From: Hysterangium stoloniferum | Taxonomy: Eukaryota > Basidiomycota > Agaricomycetes > Hysterangiales > Hysterangiaceae | Length of the DNA stretch: 64,000 nt | Direction: 5' to 3' | NCBI GenBank assembly: GCA_015178975.1 | Contig: WHVD01000140.1 | Coordinates: forward strand, 1-64,000 | Shown: piece by piece, positions 13,021-25,195 of the stretch | How positions within the stretch are numbered: the stretch's first letter is position 1 | Layout of the letters: the number at the start of each line of letters is the position of its first letter | The notes under the pieces: model-generated | The model's database searches: none | Told to the model about the DNA's origin: nothing | Seen by the model: only the letters and a program-made list of their open reading frames with translations | Position numbers and translations under genes: made by a program

Positions 13021-13819
13021 GCGAGGGGTATGACAGGTGAATGTATAGCAAGGAATAATCCTATCCATCGGTCCGCGCTGAAATTTATCAGTATATCATT
13101 CTTGCTATGCATATTGTCATCCATTTGCCGTCACGGTCGGCATGATACTTCTCAAATATAAGCCTCGAAGTCTACACTCGCTTATAATATTTAAATACCA
13201 TAAGAGTAAGTAATATCTCAATATTTGTAGGCGCTAGCGAAGGCAAATAGCTAAGGTGCAACTAACTAAAAGGGCTCGCATTTACAGTATACTTACTACA
13301 CACACCTTTTTAGCCAACAAAGGAGAAGGTAATGGCAATAAAGTGGGACATGGAAATTACTAGAGATGTTGGTAATCAACCTGACATTCCTAGAATATTA
13401 TAGAATATCATGGAACATACTTAACATAGCTTTAGTAATATCTCTGTCATCCCTTCCAGAACCTTCTCCTCATAGATATATATAATCCCCAGTAGTTTAC
13501 TCATAGATAGAAGCCAAGTTATATTCTAATATCTACTGTGGTCTGCGCAAGTTCCCAATAAGAGATGTTTCAGAGAGGGGCGAAGCTGGGGGATTGAGCA
13601 AAGTCTGTTACATGTCACGAAACAATTCATGGAAATTATAAAGTTTTTTTGAGAATGTTCAATTTTTTGGAATTGCATAGGAAATTTTATATATTCTAAA
13701 TAATTCTCCACTCAATTTCCGGATTGAACAATATAACAGTTGTTGGGGCATTCTCAATGCCAGAATGTAGTGTTGGACTCCTTTGTCCATAAAGAATCCC
13801 CCTTTGTCCTTTGCTGTTA

Positions 13820-14339
13820 AGTGCCATGTTGGGAACTTATTCCAGAACTATCAGAAAATAACTGGGAACACAGGAACTTCCAGATAGGGTTAGGAGGCTT
13901 CACTTATGTGCTGTGCCCCTACACAAACACTCAGAATGTCCTTAATTTCAGAGATGGGATTTATGCTAGAAGATTATGGATATTCAAATTTCCAAAGAGT
14001 TCTGAATATCAAGCATACAGAAAGAAAGAAGGAATAAGAAACTAAGTCGATATCATAACTAAGGTAAAGTACAAATTCACAGAAACTAATATAAGTTCTT
14101 TCATTATTGTACTGCAAACTAAGATCACAATAAGATGGATTAGGGAAGTATTCCGAAACAGGAATACAACAAGCAAACAATGAATACTTGTCAGCAGACA
14201 AGTTTCCAAATGTGGAACAAGGATCAGGTTCAGAAGTTTGGGAACTAGAAATGTTCCATGGTCAGAAGTCAGGTCAGAAGGTTAAGGAACATTACAGATA
14301 ATTATGGAAGATTGAAGTATCCAGGAATGGGTTGTAACA
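13820..14339 (-). mobile_element. LTR, family B copy 2 (inverted)
   Basis: On the minus strand it starts TGTTACAACCCATTCCTGGA and ends before TGGCACTTAACA, as family B copy 1 does at 5,031-5,562. The flanks, about 13,625-13,790 and 14,375-14,520, are themselves inverted copies of each other, so this LTR sits inside a larger inverted arrangement. Confidence 0.55.
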
Positions 14340-14837
14340 TTTGCCAGCTGTGGACTAAAAATATCACATGTTTGGGACATATTCTGGCATTGAGAATGCT
14401 CCTGAAACTTTATATGGTTCAATTTTGAAAGTTTCCAGAGAATTATCTAGAGTACATAAAATTTGCCATGCATCTTCAAAAGGATGAAGATTCTCAACAA
14501 ACTTTATATTTTCCATGAGTATTAGAGGATATTCTGAGACCAAGAATTTCGGTCTCAGCTTTGTGTCTGGCAGATTATAAAAGCCACATGAGGGTAATAT
14601 AAGAGCAGTATCTGCCGCAGGTGCAGACAGACACTAGAATGAGTAATGGGGAATAAAACCACTACTGTATTGAAATCCACATGTACATGATATATACTAA
14701 TGGAGAAAAATGGGATGTGGACAACAATGGAACTAACTATTATCAAATCACAGTGTAGGGAGTCTTACTCCCTTACAGTAAGAACACACTTTTCACCATC
14801 CTCATGGCCAAAAAGTGTTGGTAATCAACCTGACATC

Positions 14838-15746
14838 CTTATAATCACTGTGAAAACCCCTTTCTCCAAAATATTTTAGGATCTGTAGTAGAGCCTTATC
14901 TTATATAAACCCCAATAATCTCTATTGGATCCTTATAAAATTTAAAATTGGCTAAGGATCCAAAAGGTAGGTGGAGGGTGATCAGATGTACATAGAATCT
15001 TTTAAGTATCAACCATATCATTAAATATAAACTCCTTCAATTTTGTATAGTCCAGTGGGAATCCCTTTATCTTTCCTGTGACTTGTCAGAGGATGATCCA
15101 ATTAAAAATCCACAAAAACCCTGGATATGGTTGCAGGGTTTAACATCACATAGAACATGTGCATAATCAATCAATTTAAAATCCCATTCACATCCTTGAA
15201 TTTGATGGACTTACAAAATGATATAGAATCTGTTAGATGGTCCACAATTGAGTTAAACTTTCCTTTGTCCCAATATAAACTCCCTTGGTTCTCCACATGT
15301 TGGAACAAAGGAGAGTTTAACTCAATTGTGGACCATCTAACAGATTCTATATCATTTTGTAATTCCATCAAATTCAAGGATGTGAATGGGATTTTAAATT
15401 GATTGATTATGCACATGTTCTACATATGTGATGTTAAATCCTGCAACCACATCCAGGAGTTTTGTGGATTTTTAATTGGATCATCCTCTGACAAGTCACA
15501 GGAAAGATAAAGGGATACAGAATCCCACTGGACTATACAAAATTGAAGGAGTTTATATTTAATGATATGGTTGATGCTTAAAAGATCCTATGTACATCTG
15601 ATCACCCTCTACCTACCTTTTGGATCCTTAACCCATTTTAAATCTTATAAGGATCCAATAGAGTTTATAGGAGTTTATATAAGATAAGGCTCTACTACGC
15701 CTCCGAAAATCCTTTGGAGAGAGGGGTTTTCCCGGTGAATATTATA
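14838..15746. mobile_element. Large palindromic foldback element
   Basis: Two arms of about 430-445 bases, about 14,838-15,273 and 15,300-15,746, are near-perfect reverse complements around a ~26-base spacer. The outer ends read CACTGTGAAAACCCC on the left and the complement of CACCGGGAAAACCCC on the right, plausible terminal repeats of a DNA transposon. The element interrupts an LTR (see 13,371-15,910). Because of the symmetry, both strands show almost the same 81-residue open frame; I do not think it is coding. Confidence 0.8.
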
Positions 15747-15929
15747 GAATACCTTGGAATACACTTAACATAGCTTTAGTAATATTTCTGTCATCCCTTC
15801 CCGCACTTTCTTCCCGGTAGATATATATAACCCCGCAGTAGTTCACTCACAGATACAAGCCAAGTTATATATTCTAATATCTATTGTGGTTTACGCAAGT
15901 TCTCAATAAAACTGCCTGTTTGACATAAA

Positions 15930-17934
15930 AAAAAATCAGATGCACCAAGAGGATTTCCGCCGTGGAAAGATCTATGAGAAGTGTTAGCGAAATTAATTTA
16001 AAAACAGATGGATAAATTGCGTTAGCAAAAAGTATCAAATTTGACATACTAGGCACGGACCGTAGTAAGTATAAGAGAGGGCCCTCCCAATATAACTGGT
16101 GAAAGCTACTTAGAAAAAGGTCCTGGGATATTTGACAATGAGGCTAGCATACTTCGCGGAAAAATGTGTTACCGGGTTTTAGTGCGTATTAGTAGGGAGA
16201 CCTCTTCCTGCTTGAGACCCACTAGTAGCTTTGCTACTATGCGTAAATGCATTTCCTTGGGTGGCAATTATGTGACAGATATTATACGGCTGAATGTCTA
16301 CATGTCTACGAAATCCAGTCCTGTACTCTACAAGAGCCTGGCATGAGCGAGTGAAATTTAGCAGTGAAATTTAGCTGGAGTTTTTCATCCAGTAGCTTGG
16401 CTACTTGGCTCTTCCCTCTAGCTCCACAAAAAAATGTGATCATCCACAAGGTAACACTACTCTTCCATGTAGTTACCACAGGTTGTGCTACCTGAGAACA
16501 ATGGGGCACTTATATAAAAGTAGCACCGTTCACGCAACTACTCGTCTGTTTGCCCTCTCTTACAAACTGCAGAGGTCAAACGGAATATATTTTGCCTTTC
16601 ACTTGACTTTACTCTGAGCTTCAAGATTTGATTTCAACAGAGAAATGTTGTCGGTAATAGTTCATACTAGTCTCGCTTAATTTATTAGCTTAATTTAGAT
16701 ACTCCCAACCTACCCCTTCATTGTTTTACGAAAAGATCATTTAGGTTCTGTATGACGATTCACGTGAATGGGCACCAGTTTACATAAGAATGGGGGGTTT
16801 GCCCCTATTCCATTGGTGGGAACTGCAAAAAATCTCAGAGAAGATGAAACCTTACTTGGGGGGCCATGAACAACTTCAAGATCGATAGTCGGTAAACCAC
16901 CATTTTTGTGTAATGCTGTGGTGAACGACAAGGTTATAATTTAAGCTTGTGCGTGTGCTTGCGAAAAAAAGTGGATCCAGGTTAGTTGGTGAGGTGCTGA
17001 CGGCAGTGCCAAGTTGACTGCGGAGCTTGAGCCTCTCAGTGTGAATACATTTATTTCACATCTCGCTGGATAATCTCCAGCTATCTCATACCGTATCCCC
17101 TTTTCAACCGCTTGTGGGGGTAGACCACCTGTCGGGTCGGGCTTCACGATCAGGCGGCCTCCGATTGGTTGGGTGTGCTCCAACTGATAGTTAATAGTTC
17201 TCACCATTATGACACCGTGCCCTCCCAATGAAAAATATTCTCCCATTCTCAACCAATACGATCCGTGGTGAATGCTGCGGTTTTTCTTTCTCTACCAACT
17301 TGAACACTCTCCTCCGATAGTCGCCAAGACCCGTGGAATTCCTGTCTATACCTATGATTTCCCGTTGATATATCTTATACTTCACCGCATTGGCCAGTCC
17401 TAATTGATATATACTAGGTCTTTCTTGCCCATTCTCCTCTAGAGTCGTCCCTCATGTCCAATTTCCTAGCGCATCCACACGCGAAGGCACCAGTCAGGGA
17501 CAAACTGGCCCAAATTTACGATGACTCTGTAGAACATCTATCAACTGCCCTGTCAATTCAAGAGAAAGATCTTTCGCTCTCCTCTCGTTCTATCGGTAGG
17601 CGATCATTGTCACAGTTCATTTGTTCTGCAAATTAACGCCAGACAAAGGCGTTGTGATCGCGTCGTGTTTAGCGTATTTCTCAAATCAATACTCAATCAG
17701 TGCAGTGGGTGAGTTACTTCCCAAATATATTATCCTGTCCTGAACAACCATAGCGGTTCATCTTTATGCCGTCAATGACGCGCTGCACAATCTTAGCGAT
17801 TTCCTCTGGTTTATCAACGGAACAAGTCTTGTGGTAATGATAGTTGGTCCTGTCGTTGTATGCTCCAGTTCGAAACGCGCGATCTTTTCTCTTCTCAAAT
17901 ACTGTAATAGGCATATTACGCAAACTTTAAAACC
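15930..17934. other. Mostly unassigned; possible minus-strand coding at 16,737-17,385
   Basis: Three consecutive minus-strand open frames (17,385-17,191, 17,252-16,941, 16,931-16,737) look protein-like in composition, but no family was recognised and no splice chain could be closed. A further minus frame at 17,923-17,714 ends with a short Cys-containing tail and abuts the truncated MFS gene. The rest, 15,930-16,730, shows nothing. Confidence 0.3.
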
Positions 17935-20418
17935 AGAAAATGGATCATTCTAGGTGGTTTGATATTTGGCGTAGTTGGACAGCTTGTGTCTGGTCTTGCT
18001 CGTGGAGTCCATTTTCTAATCATTGGACAAGCCTTAGTGGGAGCCAGTCTGGCAACACAGGTTAGTGCATTATTTATAATTATGGTCAATTGAAACTTAA
18101 AAATTCTAGCCTCTCATGGTCACCATCCCAGCGGAAGTATTGGCACAAAATAAACGAAGACTTGCCCAATTAGCTACTAATATGGCTGGAGGTTGGTATT
18201 TGAAATTCATTCTCTCCATAGAGGAAACTAACAACCAACCAGGGCTTGGAGGGCTATCTGGAGCAATCCTTGGGGGAGGTGCGGAAATCCATGCCATAAT
18301 TCAGTACATATTTGAAGTTGCCCCTCTCACTTGTAGTTATGCTGAAGCCGCACACTACGGTAATTTCGTTATATTATATTATTTATTTCCTGACTTCTAC
18401 CACAGTCGGATGTCCCATTTGCGTGGCCAGTGAGTAGATCTCTGTCGGTACTGAATACATATCTAATCCGAGATTCAGTGGCTTTTCAGGGTTGGAGCAG
18501 CTGTATGTTGAAAAAAATATTGTTCCATTTTTCTTGATATATATATTCTCCCGACCATTTAAAAGCTCTACGGTGCCACATTAGTGCTTTTTGCGGTAAC
18601 ATATCAACCTTTACAACCCCGCGTCAGCGTCTCGCAGATTAAGCCGAAGTTCGATTGGATGGGAGTAAGTACTCGTACTATCTGGAAGTATACATTGGAT
18701 TTTGATTATTGAACAGTGGTGTTTGCTTGGATTGGGCATCGTTCCTCTCGTGACTGGATTGACTATCGGTATGTTCACCCGACCGGACGTCATAGCCATC
18801 ACTTCAGTCTAATGCGTTTCTATTTAGCCGGCGAACCCTGTTAGATACCATTAATTATGAGTTCATTATCCATGAGCTTAACTATTAATATTAGCATCTT
18901 GGGGCGGACTTGATGTCATTATCCCCCTGACAGTCGGGTGTAGTTCCACCGTCCTATTCGTGATATGGGGTAAGACCTTTTATTTTGCAGAAGTAAATTA
19001 TTGATGGTATTTTAACACGTGAACAATAGAAATATGTGGTACTACCACTGGACTATTCAATCATGATATGGTAGGAACAGGTCATACACCATTCGGCATG
19101 TGTTGACTTACCTAACAGTTTAAACATGGCCGGAACTTCCCAATTACTTGTTTGTTTAAATGAATCTATATGCAACATATATTTTCAACTAACTATTCTT
19201 TTGATCAGTGGCACTTTTCTTTTTGGAAGGAGTACTTTTCGTTGTGTTTTTAGTGTGGTGTATGTTATGGGAAAGGCCCCTGTGACACTAAACTGACCAC
19301 TACGGACATTTCCTTGCTAGATAATCAACAGGTGTATGAGCTCTTTGTAGACGATCCACTTCTGCAAGGGCTGCGTTTGTGAGTGTTTTATTCTCACACC
19401 GTGGACATACAGTCTAAATCATGGACAAGTGCTGTTTTCTATGGTGCTATTACACTTCTAGCCCCCTTGGTAGCCGTTTATTGTGCTAAGACAAAAAGCA
19501 TTAAATCCGCCTTGGTGGTCGGTTACGTGGTCATAGTTGCAGCAGTCATATTAATGGCTACTTCGACTCTCCAAAGTGGGAAGCTTGTGATCTTCTATGC
19601 GTGAGTCTCAAGCTTTTATCACACATTAGCACCGCTGTCCTAACAAAACCTTAGTGCGTTGGCGGGAATTGGCCTAACAGCACCCCTAGTCACACTGATG
19701 ACCAGTATCCAGTTGGCGACACCAGTAGATCTAATGTATGATTTTCCCGAATTTTTTTTCAGAGACAATTTTCATGAGTGTGCTATAGCCATGCTGTCAT
19801 CCCTCTTGCCACCCTTATGAGAACTCTTGGGATTGTGGTCGCGAATGTGTACGTCAATATATATATTCATTCCATGTCCAGAATCTGACCACGCTGTTAG
19901 CCTTTCTGACATGTGAGTTGCTTTATTATTATTTACCAACCAGTGTATATTCTAACATAAAGTGAATTCTAGAGTGATAAACACAGTGTTTGACATGTCG
20001 TTGCGGGAGCGGCTATCGAACGCTTTGCTGCCTCTAGGTCTGACACCGCAAAACATTGATGAACTATTTTGGGCGTTCCGTGCTCGAAGCGAAGAACTCG
20101 TCGATATAATCGGGGAGAAAGAGTATGTCAATACTCACCACTTGTCCCATTTCAATGTAGATTGATAGCCCCCTTTGTAGAGGATTTTCGGCTAAGGTGA
20201 TTCAATTGGCACATGAGGTATCGAAAGATGCTCAATTAGCAGCGTTTCGTAAGTTTACTAGTACTTCTGGTATAAGACACGTCTTGAAATATCATACAGA
20301 ATTCGTTTGGATAGCAGTGGCCGTATTAGGTGGTCTCGCAGTGATAGGCAGTTTGGCCATGTCTCCGGTTGCCAATCCCATGCCCGAAAGGACAGCACCG
20401 ATCGTAAGGCCATTTTAA
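17935..20418 (+). pseudogene. MFS transporter (TRI12/siderophore-efflux-like), 5' truncated
   Basis: Exon by exon, the sequence follows fungal 14-helix MFS transporters. It opens with RKWIILGGLIFGVVGQLVSG and IGQALVGASLATQ (17,935-18,061). Then come a VTIPAEVLAQNKRR loop (18,119-18,195), LGGLSGAILGGG (18,243-18,283), helix exons around 18,570-18,665, 18,716-18,770 and 18,896-18,969, GLFNHDM near 19,051, and a helix near 19,210. A long exon (19,383-19,602) ends in SGKLVIFYA. TLMRTLGIVV lies near 19,811, and the last exon, 20,197-20,418, has the helix FVWIAVAVLGGLAVIG. Introns are short. The first ~100 residues (helices 1-3 before the Arg-Lys-Trp after motif A) are not found upstream, where unrelated minus-strand sequence begins. 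I call it a truncated copy; a distant first exon is possible but less likely. Confidence 0.65.
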
Positions 20419-21117
20419 TCCCGACTTGCTGGTGGTCGCTAAGTAAATATTTAGACGGTACTTCAGGCTGCGCCCGAAGAACCAAGTCCTCCGTATTCCC
20501 TGGGGCCGTCGCCACGAACATCGGGACATCTCACTATAATCCAGGGAAATGAGAAACACCAAGTTGACAGCGGTAGCGAATATTAAACAGAAATTATGAT
20601 TTCCCTGGAGATTTTCACTTGTAGTATCAGCAAACGAGATATTTTGTGAATGAGTTTTTCTAGAGTTTCCATATGTATTCAGTACTGTAGGGCAATGGCA
20701 TTCATTGTCACATCTTCCGGGGTGCGTATTACTTGGCTTAGTGGTGCGATTGAGTGACTCAGTCACTTTGAGTGCAACATATGACCAATCGTGACAACAC
20801 GTGACTAACGTTGGCCAACAGTAACTGTAGTAACTTCAGAACATCAGGGGACCGCTGTTACTACTATAGTGCCTTTCAAGGAGCTTTTTTATCGTCGGAG
20901 AATTTTATTTGTAAAGGATATAGTGAGTTTCAAGCTATGACTGAGTCGTCTATTCATGAAAATCGACATTCACTCATACCAATAGACTATCCATCTGACC
21001 TTGCTTGATTAGACACATATCTGGATATTCAGCCGTGTTTGACTCCAAGATATATACCCGGGTTTTCCCTAGATTTTTCGTACCTTATAGCGAAAGAAGC
21101 AGCGCCAAAGTCCAATC
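20419..21117. other. Intergenic stretch between MFS copy and Obg GTPase gene
   Basis: No supported gene. Open frames here lack motifs. It presumably holds the promoter of the GTPase gene; no clear TATA element was seen. Confidence 0.4.
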
Positions 21118-23028
21118 ATGTCAATCCGGAAATTACTGCGGAACCCACGAGTAACTTCGCAAATATATCTTGCATATGATGGCCATATTCACCCTTCGCT
21201 TGTTCTGCGACGTGTGCTTAGTACAGAATCTGAGATTGGTCAAGGCGGTATGGAAGAATCCAAGGGCTTCAAAGACGAACTCTCTGCGGACGCATTAAAA
21301 AGAAAACGGCATATAGAATGGAAAAGACGACAAAGAGTGAACCATTTGTTCGTATTTATTTAACATTACAAATACCAACGAACGCTTTCATGACGCAGGG
21401 AACAATCTTTTTGGACAACGTCATAATCAATGTTCGCAGTGGCACGTCTTTGCTTCTCCTCACCTTTTTTTCGCTCTATAACAATAAATTAATGCACAGG
21501 GAAGGGTGGTGATGGTTGTGTTGCATTTCATCGCGAAAAATTCAAGGCGCTAGGTCCCCCATCCGGTGGCAACGGCGGAACTGGCGGGTCGGTTTATGTC
21601 CAGCCGGTACCGCATCTTACCTCCCTGTCCGGTATTTCAAAACGCGTATTTGCTGGCCCGGGAGCTAACGGGCATGGAACATGGCTCCATGGACGCACTG
21701 GCGCAGACGTCATTATCCAGGTGCCGTACGGTACGATTGTCCGTGAGCTCACAGATTCACGACGGGCCAAGGACGCCTGGGAAGCCGAGGAAGAATCCTT
21801 CGATGATCTAAAATTAGGATTACAAGAACGACAGGAAAAACGACGACAACGCCGCTGGTTGCATTATCCGCAATACGCAGAAAACAATGTTGGGAGAGAC
21901 GACTTTCGGGAGGCCGAAGCGCGTCTGGCATCTGAAGAGAGACAAAGGCATTTGGAAGAAATTCAACGGAGAAGAAAACCGTTATTTGTTGAATTTGAAG
22001 GGATAGATATTAGCCCTGAGGCCGAGGCGATTAGAGCGCAAGAGAAAGCAAACCAACCACTCGGTCTGCCGAGGTCAAAAAGTAAAGGTGTCCTCGTCGC
22101 GGCAGGTGGCGCTGGCGGCTATGGAAATCCTTACTTTCTCTCTTCAACCAATCGATCACCCAAGTTTGCATCGAGAGGGCAAGAAGGAACGCGTGTCACC
22201 CTCGAACTCGAACTTAAGCTTATCGCGGACGTCGGCCTTGTTGGTTTCCCTAATGCAGGAAAGAGCACCCTACTTAACGCTCTAACTAAAAGACGAGCGG
22301 AAGTGGCTGGATACGCATTCACCACATTGAACCCTCAAATCGGTACAGTGCGGGTATTTGAGGGCGGCGCTTTTGACGGAGGTGGCGTCATCGAAGATTC
22401 TTCTGTGGTGCGGGAACGTGAACGGGAGTTGCTGAGCCAAGGGTTTGAAGAAGGGGCGAGACGGCCACGTAGACACGCGGAAGCACAGGATGAAATATTC
22501 CGCTTCACTATTGCAGATAATCCGGGCCTCATCGCCAGGGCGTCCGAAAATGTTGGTCTGGGTCACAGTTTTCTGCGCAGTATCGAGCGTGCCAGTGCCC
22601 TAGTATATGTTGTCGACCTCAACGGTGATAAGCCGTGGGAGGAGCTACAAACATTGAAGAATGAGCTTGAAAGTCACAAGGAAGGGCTCAGTTTGAAATG
22701 TAGGCTTGTCATCGCAAACAAAGCGGATTTAGTGGCCCACGTTGAAGAAGCATTAGAGGCTTCTAGCCAACTAAGTGTGGCAGAATCGATGGCAATACAG
22801 ATGGCTCAGGAAAAGTTGAAGTATTTGGAAACTTGGGTTCAAGACAAGCTCGGATATCTGCCAGTTGTTCCTATATCGGCCAAGTACAACCAAAACCTCC
22901 GGCGCGTTGTAAAGTTGTTGAGCACTTACGTAGACGATTCTCGCCGGGAGCAGGCAACGAAGCACAAAGTTGATCAGGTACAATTCTGCATTGATCTAGC
23001 TGAAACGATGGCTTATATCCGCTCATAG
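21118..23028 (+). CDS. MTG2: Obg-family GTPase, mitochondrial ribosome assembly type
   Basis: Model: exons 21,118-21,351, 21,399-21,438 and 21,500-23,028; phases close and give about 600 residues. The N-terminus is basic and plausibly a mitochondrial targeting sequence. Exons 2-3 hold the glycine-rich Obg fold (GGDGCVAFHREKF, GGNGGTGGSVYV). The G domain follows: G1 GFPNAGKST near 22,240, G2/switch I FTTLNPQIG, G3 DNPG near 22,519, G4 NKAD near 22,720, and a C-terminal G5 region with PISAKY near 22,872. An acidic and basic insert separates the Obg fold from the G domain, longer than in bacteria. Mitochondrial Obg proteins (yeast Mtg2) help mature the large ribosomal subunit; that role is inferred from family. 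The second intron has a weak GTGGCA donor. A possible last intron (GTACAA at 22,979 to CAG at 23,061) would shorten the C-terminus slightly. Confidence 0.9.
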
Positions 23029-24660
23029 CTGCATACCGTTACTAACGAGTCGTATCCACAGTAGCTTTCAGAATAACATGGAGCCATTCAAGCCCCCATG
23101 AACAAGACTGATGCATCGGCACATCTGTTAAATCGGAGTACAATTGAGGTCCTTCGGGTTTCTTCCGACCTAGCAGTTAAATGATATGACCTGAGGGTGA
23201 AGAGGTCCAAGTCGGGAATACACTACAATATCATCGATACAAATGCGTCGTTAACATTGTGCAGAGATAAAGTGGACGAGTTTAACTAAAGAGAATGGAT
23301 ATACACAACCCGAAAGACAGCCTGCCATTCTGAATCACAATGCGAGTGGAGATATGTATGTTACCCGTCCGGAAATTTCAGTAAAGTCCTCTCAGGAGGA
23401 CTGAATCGAGGCAGTCCATTATTCACCCAACCTTCAGGTGCAATTGGCACCGATGGAGCATTCACTTGACGTTCTCCAGTTCCATCTTCTTTTGTGGCGG
23501 GATGACCGTCCGTTATCACCATGTTAATCTGCGAGCTGGACGGCCCGAAAGCAGCTGGATATGAGACAAAAAAAAATGAAGGCGGTATTGGTCCAAGTAT
23601 TGAATCCGTCTGTTTGTGGTTGCGCTGGGGGAGCCGGAACGGGTGACCAGAATATGTCCTAGGTGGCTTGGGAAGATGCGCTAATGCTTTGCTACATGTC
23701 CTTGAATTGTGTAGCTACGTTTTGGAATAATTAAAACCCGTAACAAGTATTTATTTCGTTAGCCGGTGTCGGCTATAATGAAACTACAAGTCGCTCAACA
23801 AAAGTTCACTTTTGCAATTCAGATATTTATTTATAAGGGAATTTTGAGAAATTAATCTGATATTTTAAAAATATTAGAAGCTCTTTGCTTCTGAAATATC
23901 TTAAAAAGTAAAAAATGTTTGAAGTCTATCCAAGCCAGACTCTGGGTTGTCGGTTTTGGGCGCTCACATGACTCAACAGATAGCATCACACTTGGGCCAG
24001 ACACCAGGTACAGCGTCCAGTTGCACAAGTTAATTGCAGAACTCCCTAATGCGCCTACCGACAATATAGGACATGTCTAAATCGTTTGATGACAATGTCA
24101 TTTCCGAAGCGAACTGGTATACTAGACGTTTTGGGACGAAGTATTCTAGAACACGAATTTAATTCTCGTCATTTTCAACCTTACCTTAAATCCAACTGTC
24201 CTGTTTGATAATAAGTATGATGTCCAACAGAAGACAGTTGGGTGTTTGGCTTCCAAAAAATGGCACGGTCAACTGGACATTATTTTGTAGGGGCCGTACG
24301 CAGATACATATCCAGCCCCGAGACGGCTCTGATAATTCTAGGCGTTTATACTCATTTGCCTGCCAGTCTCGCTCGTATTACGACCACCACTGGGAGTATC
24401 ATGGAATAACAGCCATTATAATGGCAAAAAGTATGAGTAATTACCTAAATGAGAGCGCTACTCTGCCTGCCAGTGCTGAAAGCCTCCATTAGAATTATAT
24501 CGTGAATAATCGACGACTGGCTCTCAGGCGCCATCATTCAGTCGTGAATGAACAAAAATTGCGAACTGTGGGAGAGTGAAAATATTGAGACGAATGCGTA
24601 CTATCTTTGAGAACACGGCATAGCTACTACCCGTTAAGAATCAGTTCCGCTACAACTTTG
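23029..24660. other. Mostly unassigned; possible terminal exon on the minus strand 23,361-23,720
   Basis: On the minus strand, a frame running from about 23,720 to a TAA at 23,361 is open for over 110 codons without a start. It reads as a Pro/Ser-rich C-terminal tail (VITDGHPATKEDGTGER, WVNNGLPRFSPPERTLL). This looks like the last exon of a multi-exon gene, but no upstream exons were confidently joined. The rest of the stretch shows no motif. Confidence 0.3.
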
Positions 24661-25195
24661 CATATCAACAAAACGTAGCCTTTGCGAGAACGTCGCTGCA
24701 GAACTGGATATCTGTCAATAACGCATTCGGTGCTCCACTACCAGCATTGAGGGTGTTGACGATCTGAATCACGACCTTGTTTGTGACGTCTATGACAACG
24801 AGGTCAATAGAAGGTCCTGGGGGTACTTTTGGTAAGGGGAGCCAACAAGATGAGGGGTAAAGAGGAATGGAAACGGGGAATGGATGGTGTCATCTCCAAT
24901 GCCGGGGCAGGCCTATCATGAATAGATACAATAATGCCAAATTAGTATGTAGGCCCATTCACATCATGCGTAACGTAACTCAAGGGTAGGTTCTGAGTCG
25001 CATGATCCTCTAGAGATGACCCCTTCCATTGCGACGCCAACCATTGCCGGAATTCCACGCTCACATCGACTCGGTGGTACAGATCCCCTAATTCATGCTC
25101 GCTTCTTTTCTTATATGGCAATCCCAAGCCATTTGATTCGTCCAGAACGGCTTGCAACAGCGAAAGTAATATAACGGAGAAATTAGATTGAGTCC
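24660..25195 (-). CDS. Fragment of an unrecognised gene
   Basis: Two protein-like minus-strand segments lie in a row. 25,157-24,942 contains YKKRSEHELGDLYHRVDVSV and EFRQWLASQWKGSS. About 24,850-24,670 contains PSIDLVVIDVTNKVVIQIVN and NALLTDIQFCSD. Residue composition and CpG-rich codons favour real coding sequence with an intron between. I do not recognise the family. Upstream and downstream exons are not resolved, so completeness is unknown. Confidence 0.35.

Larger units (their letters stand above)
13371..15910 (+). mobile_element. Decayed LTR element, family D, with nested insertions
   Basis: A TGTTGGTAATCAACCTGACA start occurs at about 13,371 and again at about 14,816. The sequence that follows the first copy (to about 13,556) resumes after an insertion at 15,745-15,910. 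The two LTR halves therefore bracket a ~1.3-kb interior, and the downstream LTR is split by the palindrome at about 14,838-15,746. Another LTR (13,820-14,339, minus) sits in the interior. The element is broken several times and looks old. The upstream LTR has lost most of the CpG sites that the downstream copy still has. Confidence 0.55.

Noticed and set aside
15157-15416. Nearly identical 81-residue open frames on both strands
   Set aside because: A consequence of the palindrome's symmetry; no motif, no codon bias, and CpG-depleted transposon context.
17714-17923. Possible small secreted RNase-like C-terminus on the minus strand
   Set aside because: Only a vague resemblance around a YGC tail; no signal peptide or catalytic motif is visible.
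20326-20766. 146-residue minus-strand open frame
   Set aside because: Overlaps the last exon of the MFS gene antisense and lacks any motif.
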